64,000 nt of DNA. Source: Crenothrix sp043729335 (lineage in GTDB: Bacteria; Pseudomonadota; Gammaproteobacteria; Methylococcales; Methylomonadaceae). How positions within the stretch are numbered: the stretch's first letter is position 1; each line of letters opens with the position of its first letter. Where the stretch lies: the NCBI RefSeq assembly GCF_043729335.1, contig NZ_JAYTLQ010000056.1:1-64000 (forward strand), written 5' to 3'. Below, piece after piece: positions 8,621 to 17,081 of the stretch. Position numbers and translations under genes: made by a program. The notes under the pieces are model-generated. The model made no database searches, was not told the DNA's origin, and saw only the letters and a list, made by a program, of their open reading frames with translations.

Positions 8621-8732
8621 ATAGGTTGGTTTCGCGCCAGCAAACCACCACAACCAAAATAACCAATGTTAAATGTGTTGGGTATTTTGCGAAAATCTTA
8701 GTTTTGTTTAGCTTTAATAGTGTATCTGGCAT
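8621..8732. repeat. Direct repeat flanking a TA module, right copy
   Basis: Right-hand partner of the repeat at 7787-7898, in the same orientation, about 830 bases away. Together with the enclosed TA pair it looks like a cassette that could be gained or lost by recombination between the repeats. Confidence 0.7.
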
Positions 8733-8844
8733 TGTGAGGGGCTAATATGGGAGGCATGTACAGAAGGCCTGCTATGGCATTGACACTATGGGGTAACGGA
8801 GGATAATTGCGCTAAAATAAACTCTATTAGCATAGGATAATATT

Positions 8845-9105
8845 ATGGCTACCATTACTTTTGATACGCAAGAAGCCGTTATTAAACTGAAAGCTGTTGG
8901 CGTGTCACAAGAGCATGCGGATGCTTTTGTTCGCGCAATTATTGAGGCACAAGATAGCTTGGTCACAAAAACTGATCTAGAAATGGCCTTAACGCCGATT
9001 AAAACAGATTTAGCGGTGCTTAAAGCTGATGCCGTCACGCAAAAATGGATGATGGGGATATTGATTGCGGGAGTAATGTCGATTGTTATCAAGTCGTTTT
9101 TCTAA
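8845..9105 (+). CDS. Small coiled-coil membrane protein (DUF1640-like)
   Basis: An 86-residue protein. The N-terminal part (FDTQEAVIKLKAVGVSQEHADAFVRAI) is typical of small bacterial DUF1640/CCDC90-like proteins. It continues as a short helical coiled-coil region (TDLEMALTPIKTDLAVLKAD) and ends in one transmembrane helix (GILIAGVMSIVIKSFF). Function unknown. A larger relative with the same layout is at 29103-29489. Found among TA genes, but nothing shows it is part of one. Confidence 0.75.
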   Translation: MATITFDTQEAVIKLKAVGVSQEHADAFVRAIIEAQDSLVTKTDLEMALTPIKTDLAVLKADAVTQKWMMGILIAGVMSIVIKSFF

Positions 9106-9162
9106 TCAACTCTATTGATAAACACGATAAGATGCGCTAGACATAACCCGTAAGGCGTATAA

Positions 9163-9195
9163 ATCGTAGGGTGGTTTCGCGTCAGCAAACCACCC
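9163..9195. repeat. Short palindrome ending in a partial direct-repeat copy
   Basis: The words GTAGGGTGGTTTCGCGTC and AGCAAACCACCCTACG form an imperfect hairpin. The left arm matches the beginning of the direct repeats at 7787 and 8621. It lies between the DUF1640-like gene and hicB and may act as a terminator-like structure. Confidence 0.55.
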
Positions 9196-9233
9196 TACGT
9201 GCTGAACCAATACAATTGCCGTCAAACTTGCTG

Positions 9234-9650
9234 TCATCCTTGCCGCAAGGCATCAGATCGCCCCAGTCCTTCGGCAATAAAGGTAAGCACCAGGCTATTC
9301 AGGCTCACGCCTTCTTGTTTGGCGCGGACGGCCAATTGTGCATGGATGGATTTAGGCACGCGCTGTACAAACTTCCCTGATGGTTCTGTTGTATCTGTAG
9401 TCACCGTTCTAAATCTAGGCGCCGGGATAAGATCGCCCATATCTGCCGTTGCTGATACCCAGCATAAAAATGCATCACGCCCAGCTTCTATAGCTCCCAA
9501 TTCTGTAGAGCCATCAGCTATACAACCTGGCAAATCAGGCAATGTAATTAAAAAACCGCCGCCTTCATCAACGGATAACGGCTCAATAATGTGTGCATAA
9601 GCCTCAAAAGGATAAGGGGGGGTAATAGGTTTTATGAGAATTTCACTCAT
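9234..9650 (-). CDS. hicB: HicB-type antitoxin
   Basis: A 138-residue antitoxin with a HicB partial RNase H-like domain (PFEAYAHIIEPLSVDEGGGFLITLPDLPGCIADGSTELGA split by two motifs, FLITLPDLPGC and ADGST) and a C-terminal ribbon-helix-helix region (GKFVQRVPKSIHAQLAVRA). It counteracts HicA and represses the operon. The start overlaps the hicA stop by four bases, with the toxin gene first, the usual hicAB order. Confidence 0.85.
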   Translation of the reverse strand: MSEILIKPITPPYPFEAYAHIIEPLSVDEGGGFLITLPDLPGCIADGSTELGAIEAGRDAFLCWVSATADMGDLIPAPRFRTVTTDTTEPSGKFVQRVPKSIHAQLAVRAKQEGVSLNSLVLTFIAEGLGRSDALRQG

Positions 9651-9892
9651 GTTTGCAATTCCTTAACTTTATCAATCAACGCCACAAACTGCCGGATATA
9701 AGCGGGTTTTATCGGTTTATGCGCTGGGACACATACTTTTTCCGCAATACCTGACATACCAAAAACATGATGACTACCACCCATGTTGCGCCAATCAAGC
9801 GAAAAATGAAGGGCAATCGTTTTCACGTCTTCAATCCGCCAATCACGTGGGTTACACCGCATTTTCTCTAGCAGTTTATCGGCTTTACTCAT
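9647..9892 (-). CDS. hicA: HicA-type mRNA interferase toxin
   Basis: An 81-residue protein of the HicA family, a double-stranded-RNA-binding-like fold with a catalytic histidine. The GGSHHVFG segment provides the G-S-H motif, and VPAHKPIKPAYIRQFVALID is the typical C-terminal strand-helix. HicA cleaves mRNA when free of HicB. It is the first gene of the pair; its promoter would lie in the region that also contains the broken TA copy at 9936-10128. Confidence 0.83.
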   Translation of the reverse strand: MSKADKLLEKMRCNPRDWRIEDVKTIALHFSLDWRNMGGSHHVFGMSGIAEKVCVPAHKPIKPAYIRQFVALIDKVKELQT

Positions 9893-9935
9893 GTAGTTAT
9901 AGTATCGTATTTAGTATTACATATCTATGGCTTAA

Positions 9936-10128
9936 CCAAAAAAACGGCAAACCGGCTGCGGTGGTATTGTCGCCTAATGAGTTTGACCGACTCAATACCC
10001 AGGCGCGATTCATCTCTGCGGTGCACCAAGGCTTAAACGATGAACAGGGCCGGACGGGTTTTTGATGATGACGAGTTGGATGCCATTTTGGAACGTGAGT
10101 TGCCAATGCCATGAGGTTGCGCTGGAGT
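9936..10128 (+). pseudogene. Truncated, frameshifted copy of the Phd/YefM antitoxin
   Basis: From AACGGCAAACCGGCTGCGG to GGTTGCGCTGGAGT this stretch is almost identical to 8108-8295, covering the second half of the antitoxin gene and the first codons of the toxin. The N-terminal half is missing, and an extra base (CAGGGCCGGACGG against CAGGCTGGACGG) shifts the frame. High identity shows a recent local duplication or recombination. It sits immediately upstream of hicA. Confidence 0.9.
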
Positions 10129-10234
10129 GAGCTAATAGCCGACATTCAAATCTTTGCATAAACCAAAAATCTTTCGTGCCTTTCGTGGTTTTCGTGGACA
10201 ATACAAAATCAATTACACGAAAAGAGATTGAGAA

Positions 10235-10960
10235 ATGCTAGCCGATAAAAAAGCCAATCACCCTGCCGTCGCCATAGGCTGTTTTTTTATGGGTCTAAAA
10301 TTATTAGGCTCAGCGCCACTACGCCGCTTCGTGATAGTCCCGATTTTAATCAATATTGTTCTGTACAGCATTGCCTTTGCACTGGGTTATTACTATATTG
10401 CCGACCTGATAAATCACTTTATTCCCAGCTGGTTACGATGGTTGAACTGGTTTCTTTGGCCCTTATTTTTCGCTTGCTTCTTTAGTATGTTATTTTTCAG
10501 CTTTATGATACTGGCCAATCTACTTGCCGCACCATTTTATGGCAGGTTATCGGCAAAAACCCTCGCCATAATCACCGGACAAACTACGCCCATTATTGAT
10601 CCCCCTATTGCCAAAGTGATTTGGGCAGAATTAAAACGTAGCCTGTATTTCGCCGTTAAAGCCATACCTTTGCTGATTATTTCTTTTATCCCAGGACTTA
10701 ATGTAATAGCGCCCGTGCTATGGCTATTGTTTGGCGCTTGGAGCATGGCGTTGGAATACACCGCCTACCCAATGGAAAATGCGGGGCTTTTGTTCTCAGA
10801 ACAAAAAAAACTATTGAAAAATGTGCGCTTTGGAGCTTACAGCTTTGGCGGTGTAGTGACCTTAGCCCTGACTATTCCCGTGTTAAATTTTATTGTAGCC
10901 CCTGCGGCTGTGGTGGGTGCGACACTGTATTTTAATCAACTGAGGCCTCACAACCGCTGA
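10235..10960 (+). CDS. cysZ: CysZ-type sulfate permease / EI24-domain membrane protein
   Basis: A 241-residue inner-membrane protein with four strongly hydrophobic regions. The start (GLKLLGSAPLRRFVIVPIL), WLNWFLWPLFF and ANLLAAPFYGRLSAKTL segments correspond closely to E. coli CysZ, which mediates sulfate uptake for cysteine synthesis. Length is close to CysZ (about 250). A GAGAAATG context precedes the start. It is monocistronic as far as can be seen, with no cys genes adjacent. Related EI24-domain proteins of other function remain possible. Confidence 0.8.
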   Translation: MLADKKANHPAVAIGCFFMGLKLLGSAPLRRFVIVPILINIVLYSIAFALGYYYIADLINHFIPSWLRWLNWFLWPLFFACFFSMLFFSFMILANLLAAPFYGRLSAKTLAIITGQTTPIIDPPIAKVIWAELKRSLYFAVKAIPLLIISFIPGLNVIAPVLWLLFGAWSMALEYTAYPMENAGLLFSEQKKLLKNVRFGAYSFGGVVTLALTIPVLNFIVAPAAVVGATLYFNQLRPHNR

Positions 10961-11137
10961 TAAATGACAACTTCCATAACGGGACTGATTTACGAATTCC
11001 ACATCAGTAATGCGCGTAACACTTGAGCAGTTGTAGGGGAAAATTTATTCGAAATGCCGGATAAGCGTTAATCTAAATTACGCATGTACTTATTGGTAAA
11101 ACTGGCTAATACACCTAGATTTCAGATTAGAATGAGT

Positions 11138-11164
11138 CAGGACGGAGCCAAACACTCCGTCCTG
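11138..11164. terminator. Hairpin downstream of a small ORF
   Basis: CAGGACGGAG (11138-11147) pairs perfectly with CTCCGTCCTG (11155-11164) across a 7-base loop. It lies 39 bases past the stop of the small minus-strand ORF. No strong T-run follows on either strand, so it may be a factor-dependent terminator or an mRNA-stabilising end. Confidence 0.5.
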
Positions 11165-11202
11165 TATTGGGTTAATAGTGCGTTTCAAATTAATTTTCCT
11201 GT

Positions 11203-11289
11203 TTAATTTGGATTATGCTCATCGTCGACATGTTTCCAGTCAACCAAAAACAACAGCATCAATATCGAAAAAACTATTATGGAAATCAT
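11203..11289 (-). CDS. Predicted 28-residue single-pass membrane peptide
   Basis: An ATG at 11289 preceded at correct spacing by GAGGA opens a frame for a 28-residue peptide. Its first 16 residues form a hydrophobic helix (MISIIVFSILMLLFLV), followed by the polar tail DWKHVDDEHNPN. The ribosome site, the helix-plus-charged-tail design and the hairpin after the stop support a real small gene. Many such peptides assist membrane complexes (CydX- or KdpF-like), but this one matches none I recognise and no partner gene is adjacent. Confidence 0.5.
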   Translation of the reverse strand: MISIIVFSILMLLFLVDWKHVDDEHNPN

Positions 11290-11736
11290 AAGATTATCCT
11301 CAAGTAAGTAAACTACAATGTTTGCCGAGTATTTAACCCCGACAATGAGTATCAAGCATTAATCACGCCAATTGATAACGGGGTTGTTGGATTAGCGCTA
11401 AACCAGAGTAGACGAGCTATTGCAGCCATCATGCAATAATTGCAAGCTATTGTTGTTTCCAAAAAGTGAACCATACCAGTGCTTTACGGGGTAATCTTGC
11501 ACTAAAATGGGGTAACTGGGAATAACGCGCAAGACAAAAACCACTTTTAGGTTATTGTGAATAGTCTCCTGAAGTTAATTACGAATAGATTATCTTTATT
11601 TTTCTAAAAACCCTGCAAATTTGGAACAGATAATTGATTGTATTGTCACAGAAAAACAACGTTTTATTTAAGTGTAGTTACTGATATAACAAAACTTGTT
11701 ACCGGCAATACAATTCACTAAAACAGGAGAAGGCGC

Positions 11737-12183
11737 ATGAACCAAATTCAAGGGCTATGTCGTGGTTTTAAAAGGGCATCTGTTGCAATGCTTTTACTGG
11801 CAACCTCAACGGCTTATGCTGTTGATAAAGATTGCTGGGCTGATTTTTTTGAAGATGCACAATATGCCGGCAAACATTTGTTTGTTGAAGGCGCAACCCA
11901 GTTAGCTGATTTAAACAACGTCAACGGCGACAATTGGGACAGGCGAATCCATAGCCTAAAAGTTGGCCCTAAGGCTAAACTCACCGTTTATCAGAATCCA
12001 CGTTTTGAATTGACAGTGACAGAAATGGCTAAACGGCCAGATTTAATGCAGTCATTGGGTATTACCGAGCAAGATATTAAAGAAGATTCTGAACTTATTT
12101 TTATTGCCAATGCAAAAATCCACGACCTGGGTGATTTCGATTTTCATAAAAAAATTCGATCGTTAAAACTTGAATGCCTTTAG
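11737..12183 (+). CDS. Exported beta/gamma-crystallin-type protein
   Basis: A 148-residue protein with a signal peptide (cleavage near AYA at 26-28), then a beta/gamma-crystallin-like domain. The signature is DCWADFFEDAQYAGKHLFVEG with NVNGDNWDRRIHSLKVGPKAKLTVYQNPRF after it; the last strand repeats the pattern (DFHKKIRSLKLECL). Two cysteines (in DCW and LECL) could pair. Bacterial members often bind calcium, but a full N/D-N/D-x-x-S/T-S site is not evident. Good ribosome site (AGGAGAAGG). Function unknown. Confidence 0.7.
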   Translation: MNQIQGLCRGFKRASVAMLLLATSTAYAVDKDCWADFFEDAQYAGKHLFVEGATQLADLNNVNGDNWDRRIHSLKVGPKAKLTVYQNPRFELTVTEMAKRPDLMQSLGITEQDIKEDSELIFIANAKIHDLGDFDFHKKIRSLKLECL

Positions 12184-12529
12184 CTAAAGAGCTAAGGTGA
12201 GGAGAATACAATCAACAAGTTTATTCCCCTCATCCCAACCTTCTCCTTTATGCCCTTTGGGTACGCTGGAGAAGGAGCTTGAAACTTGTGGCTTCCAACT
12301 TAAGGCGGGACAGGTGAAGGTGTGCCGTTTGTGGTGAGCCATTCGACTAGCTCATGAGAGCCTTGTCGAACCATGAGCGGCACACCGCACACCCTTCGAC
12401 AAGCTCAGGCCGAACGATGTGCCTTATTGAGTGTCCCGTATTATGTGTGTCGCCAAACTTGTGAAGCTACTTATGCGTGAGCACACTATTGAAAGCGGCA
12501 TGATAGAGTATTGTTGATTTAGAAAATGC
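12184..12529. other. Intergenic region filled by repeat sequence
   Basis: About 345 bases between the crystallin gene and pmbA. It begins with an imperfect hairpin around CTTCTCC ... GGAGAAGG (12231-12278) and then carries the family A repeat at 12289-12440. No gene is seen. Confidence 0.5.
12289..12440. repeat. Mobile palindromic repeat (family A), second copy
   Basis: Starts with GGCTTCCAACTTAAGGCGGG and ends near GTGTCCCGTATTA, a decayed version of the terminal inverted repeats seen intact at 47266-47390. The interior includes TTCGACTAGCTCATGAG and CTTCGACAAGCTCAGG. It matches the inverted sequence at 1-103 almost base for base over about 100 bases. Confidence 0.75.
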
Positions 12530-13861
12530 CTACTCCCCAGCAATCGACATCTGCTCAATTAAAATAGAACCGGTGCGCGTATTACCCCGATAATCCACAT
12601 CATTGCCCACTGCAACGATATGCTTAAACATATCTTTTAAATTTCCGGCAATGGTGATCTCTTCAACAGGGTATTGTATCTCGCCATTTTCTACCCAAAA
12701 CCCGCTGGCTCCGCGCGAATAATCACCGGTCATCATTTTAACGCCCTGCCCCATCAACTCAGTGACTAATAAACCCGTGCCCATTTGCTTGAGCATGCCT
12801 TCAAAATCCAACGTACCCGAATCCAGCGTTAAATTATGTACACCACCGGCATTACCGGTACTTTGCATACCCAACTTACGCGCCGAATACGTACCCAGCA
12901 CATAGCCACGCAAAATACCATTGCTGACAATATCGCGAGTTTGCGTGGCCACGCCATCGCCATCATAAGCCGAACTGCCTAACGCACCTTTTAAATACGG
13001 CTGTTCATGTATGCGAATAAAATCCGGAAAAATCTGTTGTCCTAAAGCATCGAGTAAAAATGACGATTTACGGTACAAGTTACCGCCACTGATCGCCCCC
13101 ATTAAAGAACCGAGCAGTCCTGATGCAGTTTCAGGCGCATACAACACCGGACATTGCCGAGTGGTCAATCGACGCGCTTCCAGACGCTTGATAGTCCGCT
13201 CAGCCGCTTTCCGGCCTATCTGTGCCGCAGCTTCCAGGTTGCTGGCATCTCTGGCGACGCTATACCAGTAATCACGCTGCATACTGTCGCCGCGCTGACC
13301 TAATACCGAGCAACTTAACGAATGGCGGGTAGAGCTGTAACCTTGCAAAAAACCTAGGCTATTGCCCATTACGCGAATACCCTGATGAGTATTAACAGAC
13401 GCACCTTCAGAATTGCTGATTTCGCTGTGGTAAGTGAGCGCCGCATCTTCACAGGCTATGGCCAAGGCAATGGCATCATCGACACTAATACTCCAAGGGT
13501 GATTAACATCCAGATCAGGAAATCCAGTGGCGAGCATTGCCTTTTCTGGCAGACCGGCGTATTCATCTTCGCTGGTATAACGGGCAATGCTGCACGCTGC
13601 CCGCACGGTTTCTTTAATAGATTCTGGCGACAAATTAGAAGTACTTGCCGAACCTTTGCGCTGGCCAAAAAACACGGTAATCCCTAGGCCTTGGTCGCAA
13701 TGGTGCTCAATGGTTTCCACATCACCTAGCCTGGCATTTACCGACAAGCCAGTCTCCTGGCTCAAACCGGCTTCGGCGGCACTTGCGCCTTGTTTTTTGG
13801 CTTCGTCCAACAAGTCCTGGACGATATTTTTTAACTGGTTGATCTGATCTTGATTCTGCAT
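12530..13861 (-). CDS. pmbA: Metalloprotease PmbA (TldE)
   Basis: A 443-residue member of the TldD/PmbA family, matching PmbA in length and in motifs such as TRQCPVLYAPETASGLLGSL (in part), SAYDGDGVATQTRD and GNAGGVHNL. TldE pairs with TldD to form a heterodimeric protease that trims peptides such as microcin B17 and CcdA; TldE lacks the zinc motif, and none is seen here. It follows tldD by 28 bases on the minus strand and should be co-transcribed. In related bacteria yjgA often separates the two genes; here it does not. Confidence 0.92.
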   Translation of the reverse strand: MQNQDQINQLKNIVQDLLDEAKKQGASAAEAGLSQETGLSVNARLGDVETIEHHCDQGLGITVFFGQRKGSASTSNLSPESIKETVRAACSIARYTSEDEYAGLPEKAMLATGFPDLDVNHPWSISVDDAIALAIACEDAALTYHSEISNSEGASVNTHQGIRVMGNSLGFLQGYSSTRHSLSCSVLGQRGDSMQRDYWYSVARDASNLEAAAQIGRKAAERTIKRLEARRLTTRQCPVLYAPETASGLLGSLMGAISGGNLYRKSSFLLDALGQQIFPDFIRIHEQPYLKGALGSSAYDGDGVATQTRDIVSNGILRGYVLGTYSARKLGMQSTGNAGGVHNLTLDSGTLDFEGMLKQMGTGLLVTELMGQGVKMMTGDYSRGASGFWVENGEIQYPVEEITIAGNLKDMFKHIVAVGNDVDYRGNTRTGSILIEQMSIAGE

Positions 13862-13889
13862 AGTGTTTTTAGTGTCTCTGGGTCAGGGA

Positions 13890-15329
13890 TTAAATACTGG
13901 TTCCGCCGACAGTCAAGCCGTCGATTCTCAAGGTTGGTTGCCCTACCCCCACCGGTACACTTTGGCCATCTTTGCCGCAGGTTCCCACACCGCTATCCAT
14001 CGCCAGATCGTTACCCACCATGGATACTTTAGTCAATACATCAGGGCCATTGCCAATTAAAGTGGCGCCTTTAACTGGACGGGTAATTTTGCCATCTTCA
14101 ATTAAATACGCTTCGCTAGCCGAAAATACAAATTTACCGGAGGTAATATCGACTTGCCCACCGGCAAAGTTTTTTGCATACAAGCCTTTTTTAACCGACT
14201 TGATAATATCTTCCGGCGCGTGCTGCCCTGGCAACATATAAGTGTTGGTCATACGCGGCAACGGCAAATGCGCGTAAGATTCACGTCTGCCATTGCCAGT
14301 AGCTTTTACGCCCATTAACCGCGCATTCAACTTGTCTTGCATGTAACCTTTTAGAATGCCGTTTTCAATTAATACCGTGTTTTCGGTGGGCGTGCCTTCA
14401 TCATCTATGCTCAAGGAGCCACGCAGATTTTGTAAGGTGCCATCATCCACTACCGTACATAAACTGGAGGCTACGCGCTCACCGACACGGCCACTGAATG
14501 CTGAAGTACCTTTGCGGTTAAAATCACCTTCCAGACCATGACCAATCGCTTCATGCAATAAAATACCCGGCCAGCCAGCACCTAAAACGACGGTCATATT
14601 ACCTGCGGGCGCATCGCCAGCTTCTAAATTAACCAACGCCTGTCTTACTGCCTCACGGCCATACTCCAACGCCCTATCATCCTTAATAAAATAGCCATAA
14701 TCACCGCGCAGACCACCGCCCATGTTGGCTTGTTCGCGCTTGCCGTTTTCTACCACAATAACACTGACATTCATACGCACCAAAGGCCGCACATCCCCAC
14801 TTAATAAACCATCTTGGCTCATCACCAAAATGCTTTCATAAGCGCCAACCAAACTAACAATGACCTCTTCAATACGGCTATCGAGTTTACGAGTTTCGGT
14901 ATCGACTTTACGTAACAGCGCGATTTTTTCTTCATCCGACAACGACTTTAAAGGATCAGTTGCCACATAATATTTAGTCGCGTTACCGTGCATTTTTAAA
15001 GCAACTTGTGATTCTTGTCCTTGCCGTACGATGGCCTTAACATTATTGACTGCTTCGTGCAATACGGGCAATTCAATGCGATCGCTGTAAGCAAAACCAG
15101 TTTTTTCACCGGCTACCGCACGCACGCCCACACCTTGCTCAATACTGTGGCTACCTTCCTTAATGATTCCACCTTCAAGCATCCACGATTCAGAGTGACT
15201 GGCTTGAAAATAAATATCTGCCGCATCAATAGGTGCGCTGAGCAAACTGTTCATTATGTTTTCAATATCGCTATCCTGGATGCCAGCGGGCATCAAAATA
15301 GCTTGTTTTGCAATGTTTATGAGTTCCAT
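13890..15329 (-). CDS. tldD: Metalloprotease TldD
   Basis: A 479-residue TldD with the conserved zinc site HEAIGH (H259, E260, H264) in GILLHEAIGHGLEGDFNRKGTSAF (motif core). Full length compared with the E. coli protein (481). It is the catalytic partner of TldE/PmbA, which follows directly. It sits in the conserved rlmH-maf-rng-yhdP-nit-tldD order known from Gammaproteobacteria, with a bamC-like lipoprotein gene between nit and tldD. Confidence 0.94.
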   Translation of the reverse strand: MELINIAKQAILMPAGIQDSDIENIMNSLLSAPIDAADIYFQASHSESWMLEGGIIKEGSHSIEQGVGVRAVAGEKTGFAYSDRIELPVLHEAVNNVKAIVRQGQESQVALKMHGNATKYYVATDPLKSLSDEEKIALLRKVDTETRKLDSRIEEVIVSLVGAYESILVMSQDGLLSGDVRPLVRMNVSVIVVENGKREQANMGGGLRGDYGYFIKDDRALEYGREAVRQALVNLEAGDAPAGNMTVVLGAGWPGILLHEAIGHGLEGDFNRKGTSAFSGRVGERVASSLCTVVDDGTLQNLRGSLSIDDEGTPTENTVLIENGILKGYMQDKLNARLMGVKATGNGRRESYAHLPLPRMTNTYMLPGQHAPEDIIKSVKKGLYAKNFAGGQVDITSGKFVFSASEAYLIEDGKITRPVKGATLIGNGPDVLTKVSMVGNDLAMDSGVGTCGKDGQSVPVGVGQPTLRIDGLTVGGTSI

Positions 15330-15492
15330 TGAGTGGGATAAATATTATGTAGAAAGAGAGTAGATGCTGGAAAACCAGCACAGGAAATAGAGGTTATACA
15401 CGGTTTCAAAAACGAGACGACAGCGGCAGACAAGCCTTTATCCGACTTAATGACGATAGAGACGCAAGATTTTGCGTCTCTACCTACAAATC

Positions 15493-16110
15493 CTAATCTT
15501 CAACCAAGTCGTCGCGTAAGCTTTTGTACAAGGATAGTAATAACTTGTCGGGGCCATCTGTCAAGTTACTATCTTTATCACTTTGCAATCCGTGGTTAGT
15601 TTGTTCGGCTTCATTGGCTACGGCGGCACTAATTCTGGAATCGCTGCCGTCTTGCTCCACAGTCAGTATGTAAACCACCGGCTTATAGTCGTTTTTAAAA
15701 AATGACGTGGATTTATCCAAAAATCCACTGTCTTCAGATTGATAATCATCCGCATCAAAAGTAACATAATACTGGCCTTTATCATGTTCGCGATCTTTGA
15801 TTTCAATCTCTTTTTGTTTGAGTATTAATTCAAGATCGTGCCAGGTAATATCGAAAGAACGTTTCACACTGAGCTGCAAAGGGCTTTGGTTGTTAATACT
15901 GACATCAGCACCTAGACCTTTATCGGCTTTTTTAGGGGCTTCCTCGCTAACAGCAGGCTTCGCCTCGTCGCTGGACACCAAAGAACTTGCCAGCGTGGGG
16001 GGGCGCTCCAAAAAATCGTTGTCAGTATATTGGCGATCTTGCACCGTACCACAAGCGCTTAATACAGTAGCAAAAATAAAGCTGTTAACGAGAGTTAGTC
16101 TATTAGTCAT
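15493..16110 (-). CDS. BamC-like outer-membrane assembly lipoprotein
   Basis: A 205-residue lipoprotein with lipobox LSAC (Cys20). Just after the anchor the sequence DRQYTDNDFLERPPTL resembles the BamC lasso region that holds BamD. The C-terminal part (LQLSVKRSFDITWHDLELILKQ ... DREHDKGQYYVTF) fits one BamC helix-grip domain. Compared with E. coli BamC (about 340 residues) only one such domain fits, which is seen in other lineages. It starts with a four-base overlap with the nitrilase-family gene. An NlpB/DapX-type lipoprotein is the best call; the role is inferred. Confidence 0.65.
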   Translation of the reverse strand: MTNRLTLVNSFIFATVLSACGTVQDRQYTDNDFLERPPTLASSLVSSDEAKPAVSEEAPKKADKGLGADVSINNQSPLQLSVKRSFDITWHDLELILKQKEIEIKDREHDKGQYYVTFDADDYQSEDSGFLDKSTSFFKNDYKPVVYILTVEQDGSDSRISAAVANEAEQTNHGLQSDKDSNLTDGPDKLLLSLYKSLRDDLVED

Positions 16111-16919
16111 ATAAATCGACGATGATTTAAAACAGGAAAAGTAGTGCGGACTTTTTCCAAGCGGTCACGATCTATGTCGGCAATCACAAAACCGCTGCCG
16201 GTTTTCTGGCAATCCAACACCCCTCCCCAGGCATCTACGATCATGCTATGTCCGTACGTTTTTCGGCCATTCAAATGAAAGCCACCTTGATCCGGTGCAA
16301 TGATGTAGCATAAATTTTCTATTGCCCTGGCACGTACCAGTAATTCCCAGTGCGCAGCGCCGGTTTCTGCGGTAAAAGCAGACGGCACAATCACAATCTC
16401 TACGCCCTGCTCACTCATTTTTCTAAAAAACTCTGGAAAACGCAGGTCATAACATACGGCAAGACCCAAGCGGCCAAACGGCGTATCAAAAACTTGTATG
16501 GCGCTGCCAGGCTCTATCGAGTCGGATTCACGGTAGACTTCATTGGTACCTGGCACATTGACATCAAATAAATGGATTTTGTCATAGCGGGCCACTTGGT
16601 TGCCTTGGTCGTCATAAACCAGACAAGACGCACGGACTTTATTGGGTGCATCGCCAGCAATAGGAATAGTGCCACCCACTATCCAAACCCCATATTTTTT
16701 GGCGACCGTAGCCAAAAAGTGTTGTATCGGCCCTGAGCCTTCTAGTTCTTTGGCTTCAACCTTGTCTAATTCATTATTGCCCATTAAAGCAAAGTTTTCC
16801 GGCAACGCTACCAGTTTTGCACCGGCATGAGCGGCTTCTGCAATCAGTTTCTCAGCTTCCAGTAAATTGGAACTGATACTCGGACTCGATGCCATTTGTA
16901 TGGCCGCACATTTACTCAT
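16107..16919 (-). CDS. Nitrilase-family carbon-nitrogen hydrolase (Nit1/YbeM-like)
   Basis: A 270-residue hydrolase with the complete Glu-Lys-Cys triad: E41 (LPENFALMG), K114 (RYDKIHLFDV) and C156 (LAVCYDLRFPEFFR). This branch includes Nit1/deaminated glutathione amidase, a metabolite-repair enzyme, and such a gene commonly lies between yhdP and tldD in Gammaproteobacteria. It overlaps the lipoprotein gene by four bases. Confidence 0.88.
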   Translation of the reverse strand: MSKCAAIQMASSPSISSNLLEAEKLIAEAAHAGAKLVALPENFALMGNNELDKVEAKELEGSGPIQHFLATVAKKYGVWIVGGTIPIAGDAPNKVRASCLVYDDQGNQVARYDKIHLFDVNVPGTNEVYRESDSIEPGSAIQVFDTPFGRLGLAVCYDLRFPEFFRKMSEQGVEIVIVPSAFTAETGAAHWELLVRARAIENLCYIIAPDQGGFHLNGRKTYGHSMIVDAWGGVLDCQKTGSGFVIADIDRDRLEKVRTTFPVLNHRRFI

Positions 16920-17081
16920 CTGTATCCCCTCATTCTTCTTTTTTTATTGTTATTAACGATGTTACTTTATCTTAAGTATGCAATATTTTTCAGGAAAAAC
17001 ACGAAAATATATTATAAGCCAGAGTTTTACCTCCCCAAGCTCGCTAACACGCTTTCATTTGTAGATATCTGGTCAGTCTTT

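Larger units (their letters stand above)
10961..11736. other. Long intergenic region with a small ORF and a hairpin
   Basis: This 776-base gap holds the 28-codon ORF at 11203-11289 (minus), the perfect hairpin at 11138-11164 and, at its right end, the AT-rich upstream region of the crystallin gene. No other coding or repeat signal was seen. Confidence 0.5.

Noticed and set aside
10150..10205. TTTCGTGCCTTTCGTGG word, also seen inverted near 44560, as a regulatory site
   Set aside because: It occurs as a simple intergenic repeat with no constant position relative to genes; evidence is too weak.
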